The notes: generated by a model not told the origin, from the sequence alone. Counted from the stretch's first letter, positions 25,266 to 35,454 are shown. The stretch is DNA of 55,674 nt from Schlegelella_A sp038241255 (GCA_038241255.1 JBBRFW010000014.1:1-55674), one strand, 5' to 3'. Numbers and translations: made by a program.

Positions 25266-25751
25266 TCAGCGCTCCGCCATCCGCGCCTGACGAACGGCGC
25301 CGGCGACCGCCCTGCCGCGCGTGCGCCCCTGGCCGAAGTGGCGGTCGAGGTCGGCGAGGCGGCGCGACGCCTCGGCCTGGTCGTGACGGCACGAGATCTC
25401 GCCGAACACCTCGCCGCGCAGATGCCACAGCTCGTGCAGGGAGCGGGTCACGGCGATGCGGTCGATCGCCGCTGCGGCGCCGATGCTGCGGACATCGCCC
25501 AGCGCGTCGGCGAAGTCGAGCCGCGCCTCGGCCACCGCGTCGACGCGCGAGCTCGCGCCGAACGACGACGGCAGGTCCGAGGCCGAAACCCGCCAGCCGC
25601 TCGCGCCCAGCCACTCGCCGAGCCGCGATGACCAGGGTCGGCCCGCGGAGGTGTGCGGGGGGCGGGTCTCGGCGATGCGCTTCGACCTGCGACCGTTCCG
25701 CGGCTCGGCCGGATCACGCGGGCGCGAGCGGAAGAACAGGACGCGGAACAT
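25266..25751 (-). CDS. conserved hypothetical protein with HELWHLR motif
   Basis: 161 residues from ATG 25751; a start at 25829 would add 26 low-complexity residues. The basic N-terminal part (FFRSRPRDPAEP) is followed by an acidic helical half: LDFADALGDVRS, then SLHELWHLRGEVFGEISCRH and ASRRLADLDRHFG. Similar C-terminal halves recur, as I recall, in betaproteobacterial hypothetical proteins. No membrane span or catalytic signature is seen. It lies 181 bases after the Cdd1-like gene on the same strand, so it may be the end of the lexA message. Function unknown. Confidence 0.6.
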   Translation of the reverse strand: MFRVLFFRSRPRDPAEPRNGRRSKRIAETRPPHTSAGRPWSSRLGEWLGASGWRVSASDLPSSFGASSRVDAVAEARLDFADALGDVRSIGAAAAIDRIAVTRSLHELWHLRGEVFGEISCRHDQAEASRRLADLDRHFGQGRTRGRAVAGAVRQARMAER

Positions 25752-25932
25752 GGGCGGCGACGAATGCGCCGGCAGGCGCCGGCTCGTCGATTGTTTCGGC
25801 GCGGCGAGGTCGGCGGAAGCCGGGAACAAGCCGGTCGCGTCCCTTCAGTTCGTGGCCAAGCCCTGGAGCGCGGAGGCGCGCTCCCCGGCGCGCATCACGC
25901 GGCCCGCATCGCGCGAGGTCGATGTGGACGGA

Positions 25933-26232
25933 TCAGAGGGTGCCGAAGGTCGTCTTGCGCTCGGCGGTGTACTTCCACCAGGGGGCGGCCGCGGCGCCGC
26001 GCATGAAGTCGGTCGCGGCCATGAAGGTGTCGAGCACGCACGGATCCTGGCGCTGCCCGGTCGCCTCGCAAAGGCGCCGGTAGAGCGCGTAGGCGTCCTG
26101 GCCGCGCAGGTCGGCCGGACGCTCGATACCGATGCGGCGCAGGTCGGCGGCGAGAGAGGGGCCGATGTTGGGCAGCTGCTCGAGCCGCTCGCACTCGTCG
26201 GCGCTCCGAGCCTTGGGGGCCTTGATCACCAT
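25933..26232 (-). CDS. Cdd1-like helix-hairpin-helix protein
   Basis: 99 residues. An HhH DNA-binding motif is visible in LEQLPNIGPSLAADLRRIGI (residues about 13-32), followed by RPADLRGQDAYALYRRLCE and QRQDPCVLDTFMAATDFM, the pattern of the Cdd1 (pathogenicity locus) family, whose role is uncharacterised. ATG 26230-26232 is 13 bases after the lexA stop, so the gene is almost certainly co-transcribed with lexA and thus a candidate SOS gene. The end (APWWKYTAERKTTF) is well conserved in the family as I remember it. Confidence 0.8.
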   Translation of the reverse strand: MVIKAPKARSADECERLEQLPNIGPSLAADLRRIGIERPADLRGQDAYALYRRLCEATGQRQDPCVLDTFMAATDFMRGAAAAPWWKYTAERKTTFGTL

Positions 26233-26245
26233 CGCGCGCTCCTCG

Positions 26246-26920
26246 TCACATGAGCATGTTGTTGCGGATGAGACCGACCGCGAGGCCCTCGATCTCGAAT
26301 GCGTCGCCGGGCCCGACGACGATGGTCTTGAAGTCCGGATTCTCGGCGTGCAGCTCGACCGCGGTGCGGGTGCGCTTGAAGCGCTTGACGGTGACGTCGT
26401 CGCCGAGGCGCGCGACGACAATCTGGCCGTTCTTCGCCTCCTTGGTCTTCTGCACGGCGAGGAGATCGCCGTCCATGATGCCGGCGTCCTTCATGCTCAT
26501 GCCGCGAACCTTGAGCAGGTAGTCGGGGCGGCGCGAGAACATGCTCGCTTCCATGAGGAAGGTGCGGTCGATGTGCTCCTGCGCCAGGATCGGGCTGCCG
26601 GCGGCGACGCGCCCGACGAGGGGCAGCGAGAGCTGCGCCAGGCTCGGCAGCGGGAGGCTGAACTGTTTGCCGCGCGCCTGGTGGAGCGCGCGCAATGTGT
26701 CAGACTGCAGACGAATGCCGCGCGACGTGCCGCCGATGAGCTCGATGACGCCCTTGCGCGCGAGCGCCTGCAGGTGCTCCTCTGCGGCGTTGGCCGACTT
26801 GAAGCCGAGCTCGTTCGCGATCTCGGCCCGTGTGGGCGGCGCGCCGGTGCGCTCGATCGCGCTCTGCACGAGATCGAGGATCTGTTGCTGACGGTCGGTG
26901 AGCTTGGGAGATTCCTGCAT
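26246..26920 (-). CDS. lexA: LexA repressor
   Basis: SOS repressor and RecA-stimulated self-protease. It has 224 residues, slightly longer than E. coli LexA. N-terminal winged helix with LTDRQQQILDLVQSAIE and APPTRAEIANELGFKSANAA; cleavage bond Ala107-Gly108 in VGRVAAGSP; catalytic Ser142 in RGMSMKDAGI and Lys179 in DVTVKRFKR, with Ser-Lys spacing of 37 as in E. coli. GAGGAAGG lies about 6 bases upstream of the ATG. Two LexA boxes lie upstream (26956-26989), so the gene is autoregulated. It is followed closely by the Cdd1-like gene. Confidence 0.97.
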   Translation of the reverse strand: MQESPKLTDRQQQILDLVQSAIERTGAPPTRAEIANELGFKSANAAEEHLQALARKGVIELIGGTSRGIRLQSDTLRALHQARGKQFSLPLPSLAQLSLPLVGRVAAGSPILAQEHIDRTFLMEASMFSRRPDYLLKVRGMSMKDAGIMDGDLLAVQKTKEAKNGQIVVARLGDDVTVKRFKRTRTAVELHAENPDFKTIVVGPGDAFEIEGLAVGLIRNNMLM

Positions 26921-26955
26921 GGGTGCCTTCCTCGGCAGCGTTGATCGCGAAACAG

Positions 26956-26971
26956 CTGAATAAATATCCAG
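26956..26971. promoter_or_regulatory. LexA (SOS) box 1
   Basis: CTGAATAAATATCCAG: CTG-N10-CAG with an AT-rich centre, the gamma/betaproteobacterial LexA box pattern. It lies 35 bases upstream of the lexA start. Confidence 0.85.
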
Positions 26972-26973
26972 CC

Positions 26974-26989
26974 CTGTATTTTCATCCAG
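26974..26989. promoter_or_regulatory. LexA (SOS) box 2
   Basis: CTGTATTTTCATCCAG: CTG-N10-CAG, 2 bases after box 1, so the centres are 18 bases apart. It lies only 11 bases before the asparaginase ATG on the other strand, so it should affect both directions. Confidence 0.88.
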
Positions 26990-27000
26990 TTTTCTGACAA

Positions 27001-27972
27001 ATGCAAAGTGGCGCCCGCACCCTCGTCGTTCTCGGCACCGGCGGTACCATCGCCGGCCGCGCGGAATCGCCGGGCGACAACGTCGGCTACCGCGCGGCGA
27101 CCTTGCCTGTCGCTTCGCTGGTCGGCTCGATCGACCTGCCGGGCGGCTTCCTCTTCGAGAGCGAGCAGGTCGCCCAGCTCGACAGCAAGGACATGGACTT
27201 CGCCACCTGGCGGCGGCTCGCGCTGCGCATCGCGGCGCACCTCGCCCGGCCCGAGGTCGCGGCCGTCGTCGTCACCCACGGCACCGACACGCTCGAGGAG
27301 ACCGCGTATTTCCTGCAGCGCGTCCTCGCGCCTGCCAAGCCGGTGGTGCTGACCGCCGCCATGCGCCCGGCGACGTCGCGCCTCGCCGACGGACCGCAGA
27401 ACCTCGCCGATGCGATCGCGGTGGCGACGAGCCCCGGCGCGCACGGTGTCGTCGTCGTCGTCGCGGGCACCGTGCATGCCTCGCTCGCGGTGCGCAAGGT
27501 GCATCCGTATCGGCTCGACGCGTTCGGCTCGGGCGACGCCGGCCCGATCGGGCGGGTCGAGGAAGGCCGGCTCCGCCGCCTTCGCGATTGGCCGACCGGG
27601 CCCGGCGCGCCGATCGGCGTCGAGGCACTGCCCGAGGACGTCGCCGGCTGGCCGGCTGTGGCGATCGTCACGAGCGTCGCCGGTGTGGATGCCCGCAGCG
27701 TGCGTGCGCTCTTCCAAGCGGGCTTCGCGGGCATCGTTGTCGCGGCCACGGGCAACGGCCGGATCCATGCCGGGCTCGAGGCGCCGCTGCGCGAGGCGAT
27801 CGCTCGCGGCTGCCGCGTGCTGCGCAGCACGCGGTGCCTCGACGGCACGGTCATCGATGCCGCGGCGGCGCCGCCCGAGGATGCGATCGCGTCGGCCGGC
27901 GCGCTGACTCCGCAGCAGGCGCGCGTCGAGCTGATCGTCCGCCTGCTCGAGCAGCGGTGCGGCGCCGCCTGA
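27001..27972 (+). CDS. asparaginase (type I/II family, cytoplasmic)
   Basis: Hydrolyses L-asparagine to aspartate and ammonia. It has 323 residues and no signal peptide. The first catalytic Thr lies in VLGTGGTIAGR (residues about 10-20) and the second in VVTHGTDTLEETAYFL. The substrate loop and C-terminal part LVTS-like AIVTSVAGVD and AATGNGRIHAGLE fit the family. ATG 27001 has no Shine-Dalgarno and is 11 bases from a LexA box, so the message may be leaderless or nearly so; the catalytic motif is too close to allow a later start. Divergent from lexA. Confidence 0.9.
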   Translation: MQSGARTLVVLGTGGTIAGRAESPGDNVGYRAATLPVASLVGSIDLPGGFLFESEQVAQLDSKDMDFATWRRLALRIAAHLARPEVAAVVVTHGTDTLEETAYFLQRVLAPAKPVVLTAAMRPATSRLADGPQNLADAIAVATSPGAHGVVVVVAGTVHASLAVRKVHPYRLDAFGSGDAGPIGRVEEGRLRRLRDWPTGPGAPIGVEALPEDVAGWPAVAIVTSVAGVDARSVRALFQAGFAGIVVAATGNGRIHAGLEAPLREAIARGCRVLRSTRCLDGTVIDAAAAPPEDAIASAGALTPQQARVELIVRLLEQRCGAA

Positions 27973-27976
27973 TCGC

Positions 27977-27999
27977 GCCGCCGCGGCTCGGACGGCGGC
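27977..27999. terminator. hairpin between convergent asparaginase and ohr
   Basis: Perfect 7-bp stem GCCGCCG/CGGCGGC with a 9-base loop in the 27-base gap between two convergent stops. It probably ends both messages. No T-run. Confidence 0.45.
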
Positions 28000-28425
28000 T
28001 CAGACGACGTCGAGGGCGACCTCGATGTTGCCGCGCGTCGCGTTCGAGTACGGGCAGACCTGGTGCGCCGCCTCGACCAGCTTTTGCGCCTGCGCCTTGT
28101 CCATGCCGGGGATCTTGACATGCAGGGCGACCAGGATGCCGAAGCCTTGCGGGATCGGGCCGATGCCGACGTCGGCGCTGATCGAGGTGTCGGCGGGTAG
28201 GGCGATCTTCTGCAGCATGGCGACGTGCTTCATCGCACCGATGAAGCAGGCCGAATAGCCCGCCGCGAACAGCTGTTCGGGGTTGGTGCCGGGGGCACCG
28301 TTGCCGCCGAGGCCCTTCGGCGTCGTCAGCTTGACGTCGAGGATGCCGTCGTCGCTCTTCGACGTGCCTTCGCGCCCGCCGGTCGAAGTGGCGTGCGCGG
28401 TGTAAAGGATTTTCTCGGGCTTCAT
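28000..28425 (-). CDS. ohr: organic hydroperoxide resistance protein (Ohr/OsmC family)
   Basis: Thiol-dependent peroxidase for organic and lipid hydroperoxides in the cytoplasm. It has 141 residues from ATG 28423-28425 (MKPEKILYTAHATSTGGREG). Both catalytic Cys are present, in AAGYSACFIGAM and HQVCPYSNATRGNI, and the ending VALDVV is usual. The N-terminal style and NPEQLFAAGYSACF point to Ohr rather than OsmC. No OhrR (MarR) regulator is adjacent. Part of the minus strand after the ABC-F gene but 32 bases apart. Confidence 0.93.
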   Translation of the reverse strand: MKPEKILYTAHATSTGGREGTSKSDDGILDVKLTTPKGLGGNGAPGTNPEQLFAAGYSACFIGAMKHVAMLQKIALPADTSISADVGIGPIPQGFGILVALHVKIPGMDKAQAQKLVEAAHQVCPYSNATRGNIEVALDVV

Positions 28426-28457
28426 GGGTCGGTCCTTGTGGGCAAGAGGGTGGAAGG

Positions 28458-30455
28458 TCAACCCACGGATTCTGCGATGTCGTCGAGCTGCGTGCTGAGC
28501 TCGAGCCAGCGCGCCTCGAGCTGCTCGATCTGCGCGCCGATCGCCTTCAGCCGGCGGCCGGTATCGGCGCGCTGGTCGGCGTCCAGCGCCTCGTCGACGC
28601 TCGCCGCTTCGAGCGCGTCGCGCTCGGCGAACAGCACGCCGAGCCGGTTGTCGATCTGGTTGAGCTCCTTCTTGATCGGCTTGACGGCGTCGGCGCGTTG
28701 CTGACGTGCCGCGGCGGCAGCCTTGCGATCGACGCGCGGCGGCGGCTCGGCCGACGGCAACGCCTCGATCGCCGGCTTGGCCGCGACCGGCACTGCGGTG
28801 GCGGCCGCCGCCCGCGCGGCCGCCGCCTCGGGACGCGCCGCGCGCGCCGCGGCCTTCGACTGGTCGAGCAGCCAGCGCTGGTAGTCGTCGAGGTCGCCGT
28901 CGAAGGGTTTGAGCACGCCGCCGGCGACGAGCCAGAACTCGTCGCAGACCTCGCGCAACAGGGCGCGATCGTGGCTCACGAGCATGACCGTGCCCTCGAA
29001 CTCGTTGAGCGCCATGCTGAGCGCCTCGCGCGTCGTCAGGTCGAGGTGGTTGGTCGGCTCGTCGAGGAGCAGCAGGTTCGGTCGCTGCCAGACGAGCATC
29101 GCCAGCACGAGGCGCGCCTTCTCGCCGCCCGAGAGCGTGCCGACCGGCTGCTGCACCATCTCGCCGGTGAAGCGGAACGAGCCCAGGAAATCGCGCAGCT
29201 CCTGCTCGCGCGCGGCCGGGCCGACGTCGCGCGCCAGCCGCACCAGATGCATCAGCGGCCCGTCGGCGGGCGAGAGGACGTCGAGCTCCTGTTGCGCGAA
29301 GTAGCCGATCGTCAACCCCTTGCCGGCGACGATCTCGCCAGAGAGCGGCGCCAGGTCGCCGGCGATCGTCTTCACGAATGTCGACTTGCCCTGGCCGTTG
29401 GCGCCGAGGATGCCGATGCGCTGGCCGGCGAGCACCGAGCGGTCGACGTGGTCGACGACGCGCTTGTCGGCGCCGCCTTCGGCCGCGCGATAGCCGCACG
29501 CCACATCGGCGAACGCGAGCATCGGATTGGGCAGGCTTTGCGGCTCCTTGAACTCGAACTGGAAGTCGGCGCTGGTCAGCACCGGCGCGAGCTTTTCCAT
29601 CCGTGCCAGCGCCTTGACGCGGCTCTGCGCCTGCTTGGCCTTGCTCGCCTTCGCCTTGAAGCGGTCGATGAACTTCTGCAGGTGCGCCATGCGCTCCTTT
29701 TGCTTCTCGAAGCTCTGTTGTGCCAGCTCGAGGCGGATCGACCGCATCTCCTCGAACGCCGTGTAGTTGCCTGTGTAGCGGACGAGCTTGGTCTCGTCGA
29801 GGTGGGCCGTGACCCTGGTGACGGCGTCCAGGAACTCGCGGTCGTGGCTGATCACGATCATGGTTCCCGCATAGCGCTGCAGCCAGGCCTCCAGCCAGAC
29901 CAGGGCGTCGAGGTCGAGGTGGTTAGTCGGCTCGTCGAGAAGCATGAGGTCGGCCGGGCACATGAGCGCGCGCGCGAGCTGCAAACGCATGCGCCAGCCG
30001 CCGGAAAAGCTCGACACCGGCGCGTCGAGCTCGACGACCTTGAAGCCCAGGCCGAGGAGCATCGCCTGCGCCCGCGGCCGCGCGTCGAAGCCGCCGGCGA
30101 GGTTGATGGCTTCGTGCGCGTGCGCCATCGCATGGCCGTCGTCGCTCGCCTCGGCGCGCGCGAGCTCGGCCTCCGCTTCGGCGAGCGCGGTGTCGCCGGC
30201 GAGGACGAAATCGGTCGCGCCCTGGTCGGTCTCGGGCATCTCCTGCGCGACCTCGCCGATGCGCCAGCGCGGCGGCACGGAAACGTCGCCGGCGTCGGCC
30301 TGGAGCCGGCCGGCGAGGAGCGAGAACAGCGACGACTTGCCGGCGCCGTTGCGGCCGACCAGGCCGACCTTCTCGCCGGGCTGGATGGTGAGGCTGGTGC
30401 GATCGAGGACGAGCTTGACGCCGCGGCGGAGAGAGACCTGGGTGAGAACGAGCAT
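28458..30455 (-). CDS. ABC-F family ATPase, YheS type
   Basis: Soluble twin ATPase of the ribosome-acting ABC-F group. It has 665 residues. First half: Walker A GRNGAGKSS, signature FSGGWRMRLQLARAL, Walker B MLLDEPTNHLDLD. The linker with FEKQKERMAHLQKFIDRFKA contacts the ribosome. Second half: GANGQGKST, LSGGEKARLVLAML, LLLDEPTNHLDLTT. An Ala/Pro-rich stretch and a coiled coil (about residues 590-660) end the protein. The opening LTQVSLRRGVKLVLDRTSLTI matches YheS better than EttA or Uup. No transmembrane domain. It lies upstream of ohr on the same strand. Confidence 0.92.
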   Translation of the reverse strand: MLVLTQVSLRRGVKLVLDRTSLTIQPGEKVGLVGRNGAGKSSLFSLLAGRLQADAGDVSVPPRWRIGEVAQEMPETDQGATDFVLAGDTALAEAEAELARAEASDDGHAMAHAHEAINLAGGFDARPRAQAMLLGLGFKVVELDAPVSSFSGGWRMRLQLARALMCPADLMLLDEPTNHLDLDALVWLEAWLQRYAGTMIVISHDREFLDAVTRVTAHLDETKLVRYTGNYTAFEEMRSIRLELAQQSFEKQKERMAHLQKFIDRFKAKASKAKQAQSRVKALARMEKLAPVLTSADFQFEFKEPQSLPNPMLAFADVACGYRAAEGGADKRVVDHVDRSVLAGQRIGILGANGQGKSTFVKTIAGDLAPLSGEIVAGKGLTIGYFAQQELDVLSPADGPLMHLVRLARDVGPAAREQELRDFLGSFRFTGEMVQQPVGTLSGGEKARLVLAMLVWQRPNLLLLDEPTNHLDLTTREALSMALNEFEGTVMLVSHDRALLREVCDEFWLVAGGVLKPFDGDLDDYQRWLLDQSKAAARAARPEAAAARAAAATAVPVAAKPAIEALPSAEPPPRVDRKAAAAARQQRADAVKPIKKELNQIDNRLGVLFAERDALEAASVDEALDADQRADTGRRLKAIGAQIEQLEARWLELSTQLDDIAESVG

Positions 30456-30635
30456 GACTCGATTTTCGCCGCCTTTCCGGGCCGTCGCCCGGTCCTGACC
30501 GGCGTGCTTTCGCGGCGTGCTGGGCGCTCGGTGACTTCTTGGGCCGCCTTGCTCGAGCAGGCGACGACGCCGAAGGACGCGCTCGCGAGCTGACGCCCGC
30601 CACGCAGGCGACCCTGGCGAGTCCCGCGATTGTTG

Positions 30636-31517
30636 CTAGGACGTGCCTGTGAGCGCCCGACGCTCGATCAGGACGACGCGATCGTCGCCGCCGCTGGTCT
30701 CGAGCCAGGCGCATTCGAGGCGCGGAAACGCCTGCTCGAAGTGCGAACGCTCCTGGCCGACCTCGAGGACGAGGACGGCCTCATGACTCATGTGCGCCGG
30801 AGCCCCGGCGACGATGCGGCGGATCAGGTCCATCCCGTCCGGCCCGCCAGCGAGCGCGAGCGCCGGCTCGGCGCGGTACTCGGCCGGCAGCGCCGCCATG
30901 CTGGCGTCGTTCACGTAGGGTGGGTTGCAGACGATGAGGTCGTAGCGTCGCGGCAGCTTCGCGAACAGATCCGACTCGACCACGGCGATGCGCGCGCCGA
31001 GCCCGTGACGGTCGACGTTGATGCGCGCGATGGCGAGCGCGTCGGCCGACACATCGGAAGCATCGATGCCGATCTCGGGGTACGCCATCGCGGCGATCAC
31101 CGCCAGGCTGCCATTGCCCGTGCACAGGTCGAGGACGTGCCGGGTCCGCTCCGAGAGCCAGGCATCGAGCGTTCCGGTCTCCTCCATGTCGACCAGCAGC
31201 TCGGCGATATAGGAGCGTGGCACGATCGCCCGCTCGTCGATCGTGAAGGGGATGTCGAGCAGCCACGCCTCGCCGGTGAGGTAGGCGGCGGGCCTGCGCG
31301 TCTCGATTCGGCGCGCGAGCAGGTCGTCGACCGCGGCGCGCTCGGCCTCGCTGACCGGGCGCTTGCCTTGGGTCTCGAGCGCGTCGAGCGGCAGTCCGAG
31401 CGACCAGGTGACGAGCCATGCCGCTTCGTCGAAGGCGTTGCCGGTGCCGTGACCGAACGAGACGCCGGCCTGCTTCAGCCTCTCCGCTGCCGCGACGACG
31501 AGCTCGACGAGCGTCAT
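30636..31517 (-). CDS. prmB: 50S ribosomal protein L3 glutamine methyltransferase
   Basis: N5-methylates a glutamine of ribosomal protein L3. It has 293 residues. The SAM site is LDLCTGNGSLAVI, the glutamine-binding motif is VCNPPYVND, and the N-terminal helical part includes GHGTGNAFDEAAWL, which distinguishes PrmB from the shorter-start PrmC. ATG 31515-31517 overlaps the dapE stop by 4 bases. The dapE-prmB pair is common in betaproteobacteria. A 180-base stretch before the ABC-F gene holds nothing recognisable. Confidence 0.92.
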   Translation of the reverse strand: MTLVELVVAAAERLKQAGVSFGHGTGNAFDEAAWLVTWSLGLPLDALETQGKRPVSEAERAAVDDLLARRIETRRPAAYLTGEAWLLDIPFTIDERAIVPRSYIAELLVDMEETGTLDAWLSERTRHVLDLCTGNGSLAVIAAMAYPEIGIDASDVSADALAIARINVDRHGLGARIAVVESDLFAKLPRRYDLIVCNPPYVNDASMAALPAEYRAEPALALAGGPDGMDLIRRIVAGAPAHMSHEAVLVLEVGQERSHFEQAFPRLECAWLETSGGDDRVVLIERRALTGTS

Positions 31518-32671
31518 CGCGCAACCAAGCGCTCGAGCGTCGAGCGATAGATGTTCTTGAGCTTGTCGAGGCTCGCGATCTCGATGTGCTCGTCGATCTG
31601 GTGGATGCTCGCGTTCACCGGCCCGAGCTCGACGACTTCCTGGCAGATCTTCGAGATGAAGCGGCCGTCCGAGGTGCCGCCGCTGGTGGAGAGCTCGGTC
31701 TGCACACCGGTTTCGGCGCGCACCGCCGCTGCGAGCGCATCGCTGAGCGCGCCGGGCGTCGTCAGGAACGGTTCGCCGCCCAGCGTCCACGCGATCTCGT
31801 GCTCGGCGCCGTGCTTGGCGACGAGCGCCTCGAGGCGCGAACGCAGCGTTTCCGGTGTCGATTCAGTGCTGAAGCGGAAGTTGAAGTCGACGACGAGGTC
31901 GCCCGGGATCACGTTGCCCGCGCCCGTGCCGGCGTGGATGTTCGACATCTGCCACGACGTCGGCGGGAAGTGCGCGTTGCCGCAGTCCCACTCGACTGCC
32001 GCCATCTCGGCGAGCAGCGGCACCGCGAGGTGGATCGGATTCCTGGCGAGCTGCGGGTAGGCGATGTGGCCCTGCACGCCGCGGATCGTCAGCTTGCCCG
32101 ACAGCGAGCCGCGGCGACCGTTCTTGATCGTATCGCCCAGCCGGTGCACCGACGTCGGCTCGCCGACGACGCAGTAGTCGAGCCGGACTCCGTGCGCGTG
32201 CAGCCAGTCGCAGACGCGCGCGGTACCGTCGCGCGACGGGCCTTCCTCGTCGCTCGTGATCAGCAGCGCGACGCTGCCGGCGTGATCGGGTCGCGTCGTC
32301 GCGAATTCCTCGGCGGCGACGACCATCGCCGCGATCGAGCTTTTCATGTCGGCGGCGCCGCGGCCGAAGAGCTTGCCGTCGCGGCGCGCGGGCACGAACG
32401 GATCGCTCGTCCAGGCGGAGAGCGGCCCGGTCGGCACGACGTCGGTGTGGCCGGCGAAGACCAGCAGCTTGCGTTCAGGGTCGGCGCCGCCACGGATCGC
32501 CCACAGGTTGCTGACGCGTGCCGTCTCGGGGCCGAACGGCAGCGCGGTGCATTCGAAACCGAGCGGCGCGAGGCGGGCGGCGATGAGCGCCTGGCAGCCG
32601 CCGTCCTCGGGCGTGACCGAGCGCCGGGAGATCAGCTGCTCGGTGAGATGAAGCGTCTCGGAGTCGGTCAT
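31514..32671 (-). CDS. dapE: succinyl-diaminopimelate desuccinylase
   Basis: Lysine and meso-DAP synthesis: removes succinate from N-succinyl-LL-DAP. It is an M20 zinc peptidase of 385 residues. Zinc ligands and catalytic residues lie in FAGHTDVVPTG, GRGAADMKSS, ITSDEEGPS (catalytic Glu) and VVGEPTS, with the late His in NASIHQIDEHI. The start ATG 32669-32671 (MTDSETLHLTEQLI) falls inside the end of a palindromic repeat, and no good Shine-Dalgarno precedes it. Overlaps prmB by 4 bases. Works with dapD, two genes upstream. Confidence 0.95.
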   Translation of the reverse strand: MTDSETLHLTEQLISRRSVTPEDGGCQALIAARLAPLGFECTALPFGPETARVSNLWAIRGGADPERKLLVFAGHTDVVPTGPLSAWTSDPFVPARRDGKLFGRGAADMKSSIAAMVVAAEEFATTRPDHAGSVALLITSDEEGPSRDGTARVCDWLHAHGVRLDYCVVGEPTSVHRLGDTIKNGRRGSLSGKLTIRGVQGHIAYPQLARNPIHLAVPLLAEMAAVEWDCGNAHFPPTSWQMSNIHAGTGAGNVIPGDLVVDFNFRFSTESTPETLRSRLEALVAKHGAEHEIAWTLGGEPFLTTPGALSDALAAAVRAETGVQTELSTSGGTSDGRFISKICQEVVELGPVNASIHQIDEHIEIASLDKLKNIYRSTLERLVAR

Positions 32672-32727
32672 CCTGAACGAAGTGAAGGAACCCGACGGTC
32701 GTGATCCTTCGCTGCGCTCAGGACGAC
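32667..32727. repeat. palindromic repeat between pilU and dapE
   Basis: About 61 bases. The left arm GTCATCCTGAACGAAGTGAA pairs with a right arm ending TTCGCTGCGCTCAGGACGAC. It is the same family as 9871-9942 (shared GTCATCC, GAAGGA, GATCCT, GCTCAGGA). Its outer end supplies the CAT that is the dapE start codon on the minus strand. It occupies most of the 74-base gap between two genes that otherwise look like one operon. Confidence 0.75.
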
Positions 32728-32745
32728 GTCAGGCAGGGCGCGCGA

Positions 32746-33936
<1,191 letters not shown>

Positions 33937-33945
33937 CGCAACCTT

Positions 33946-34767
<822 letters not shown>

Positions 34768-34855
34768 GGAGCGGCTTGAAGGGTCGAGGGATTGTAGGGA
34801 GCGGGCAGCGCCGAGCCGGCCGGCGCGGCCTCGGTGCCCGGCACTTTTGCCCAGA

Positions 34856-35329
34856 TCATTGAGGCATCGGCGGACCGCCCGGCGCGGGCGGCGCGACCGG
34901 CGCCGTCGGCCGCCAGCCCTTCTTGCGATGCTCGGCGACGACGTTCGTGTAGATGCCGCCGCGGACGTTCCAGCGCGCGGTGTTGCGAACGTAGCGCGGC
35001 CGGGTCGCCGCGACGATGTCGTCGAGGATCGAGTTCGTCACCTTCTCGTGGAAGGCACCGACGTTGCGATAGCTCCACAAGTACAGCTTCAGGCTCTTCA
35101 GCTCGACGCAAAGCCTGTCGGCGATCATCTCGATGGTGAAGTGAGCGAAGTCCGGCTGCCCGGTGAGCGGGCAGTTGCACGTGAACTCGGGGACGACGAA
35201 CTGGATCAGGTAGTCGCGGGCGGACTCGGGGTTGGCGAAGACGTCGAGGTGCTGCTGCGGCGTGCTCGGCGGCGCGGCCGGTTTCTCGCGGGTCGAGGCG
35301 AGCGCGTCGCGGCGGGGTGCGGGGGCCAT
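34856..35329 (-). CDS. queF: NADPH-dependent 7-cyano-7-deazaguanine reductase, short (type I)
   Basis: Reduces preQ0 to preQ1 in queuosine synthesis. It has 157 residues, the short single-domain form, unlike the double-domain E. coli enzyme. The catalytic Cys and Asp are in CPLTGQPDFAHF, and the family motif ELKSLKLYLWSYRN is complete. The N-terminal 25 residues (Pro/Ala-rich) may be unneeded; later starts are possible. It is 88 bases upstream of dapD, perhaps separate, and divergent from smc over 125 bases with an AT-rich patch at 35407-35430. Confidence 0.92.
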   Translation of the reverse strand: MAPAPRRDALASTREKPAAPPSTPQQHLDVFANPESARDYLIQFVVPEFTCNCPLTGQPDFAHFTIEMIADRLCVELKSLKLYLWSYRNVGAFHEKVTNSILDDIVAATRPRYVRNTARWNVRGGIYTNVVAEHRKKGWRPTAPVAPPAPGGPPMPQ

Positions 35330-35454
35330 CGGAGGGGTCTGTCGGCGCTGGAATGGTGGGTCGCGATGCTATCATCCGGCCGCTCGAACCGCTCCTCGAA
35401 CTGCGGTTTTATTCATTTAAATCAATAACTTAGGACGCCTCTTGGGCCGTCTGC

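Noticed and set aside
30456..30635. 180-base gap between prmB and the ABC-F gene, with a short plus-strand frame
   Set aside because: No motif, repeat or convincing start; most likely untranslated spacer.
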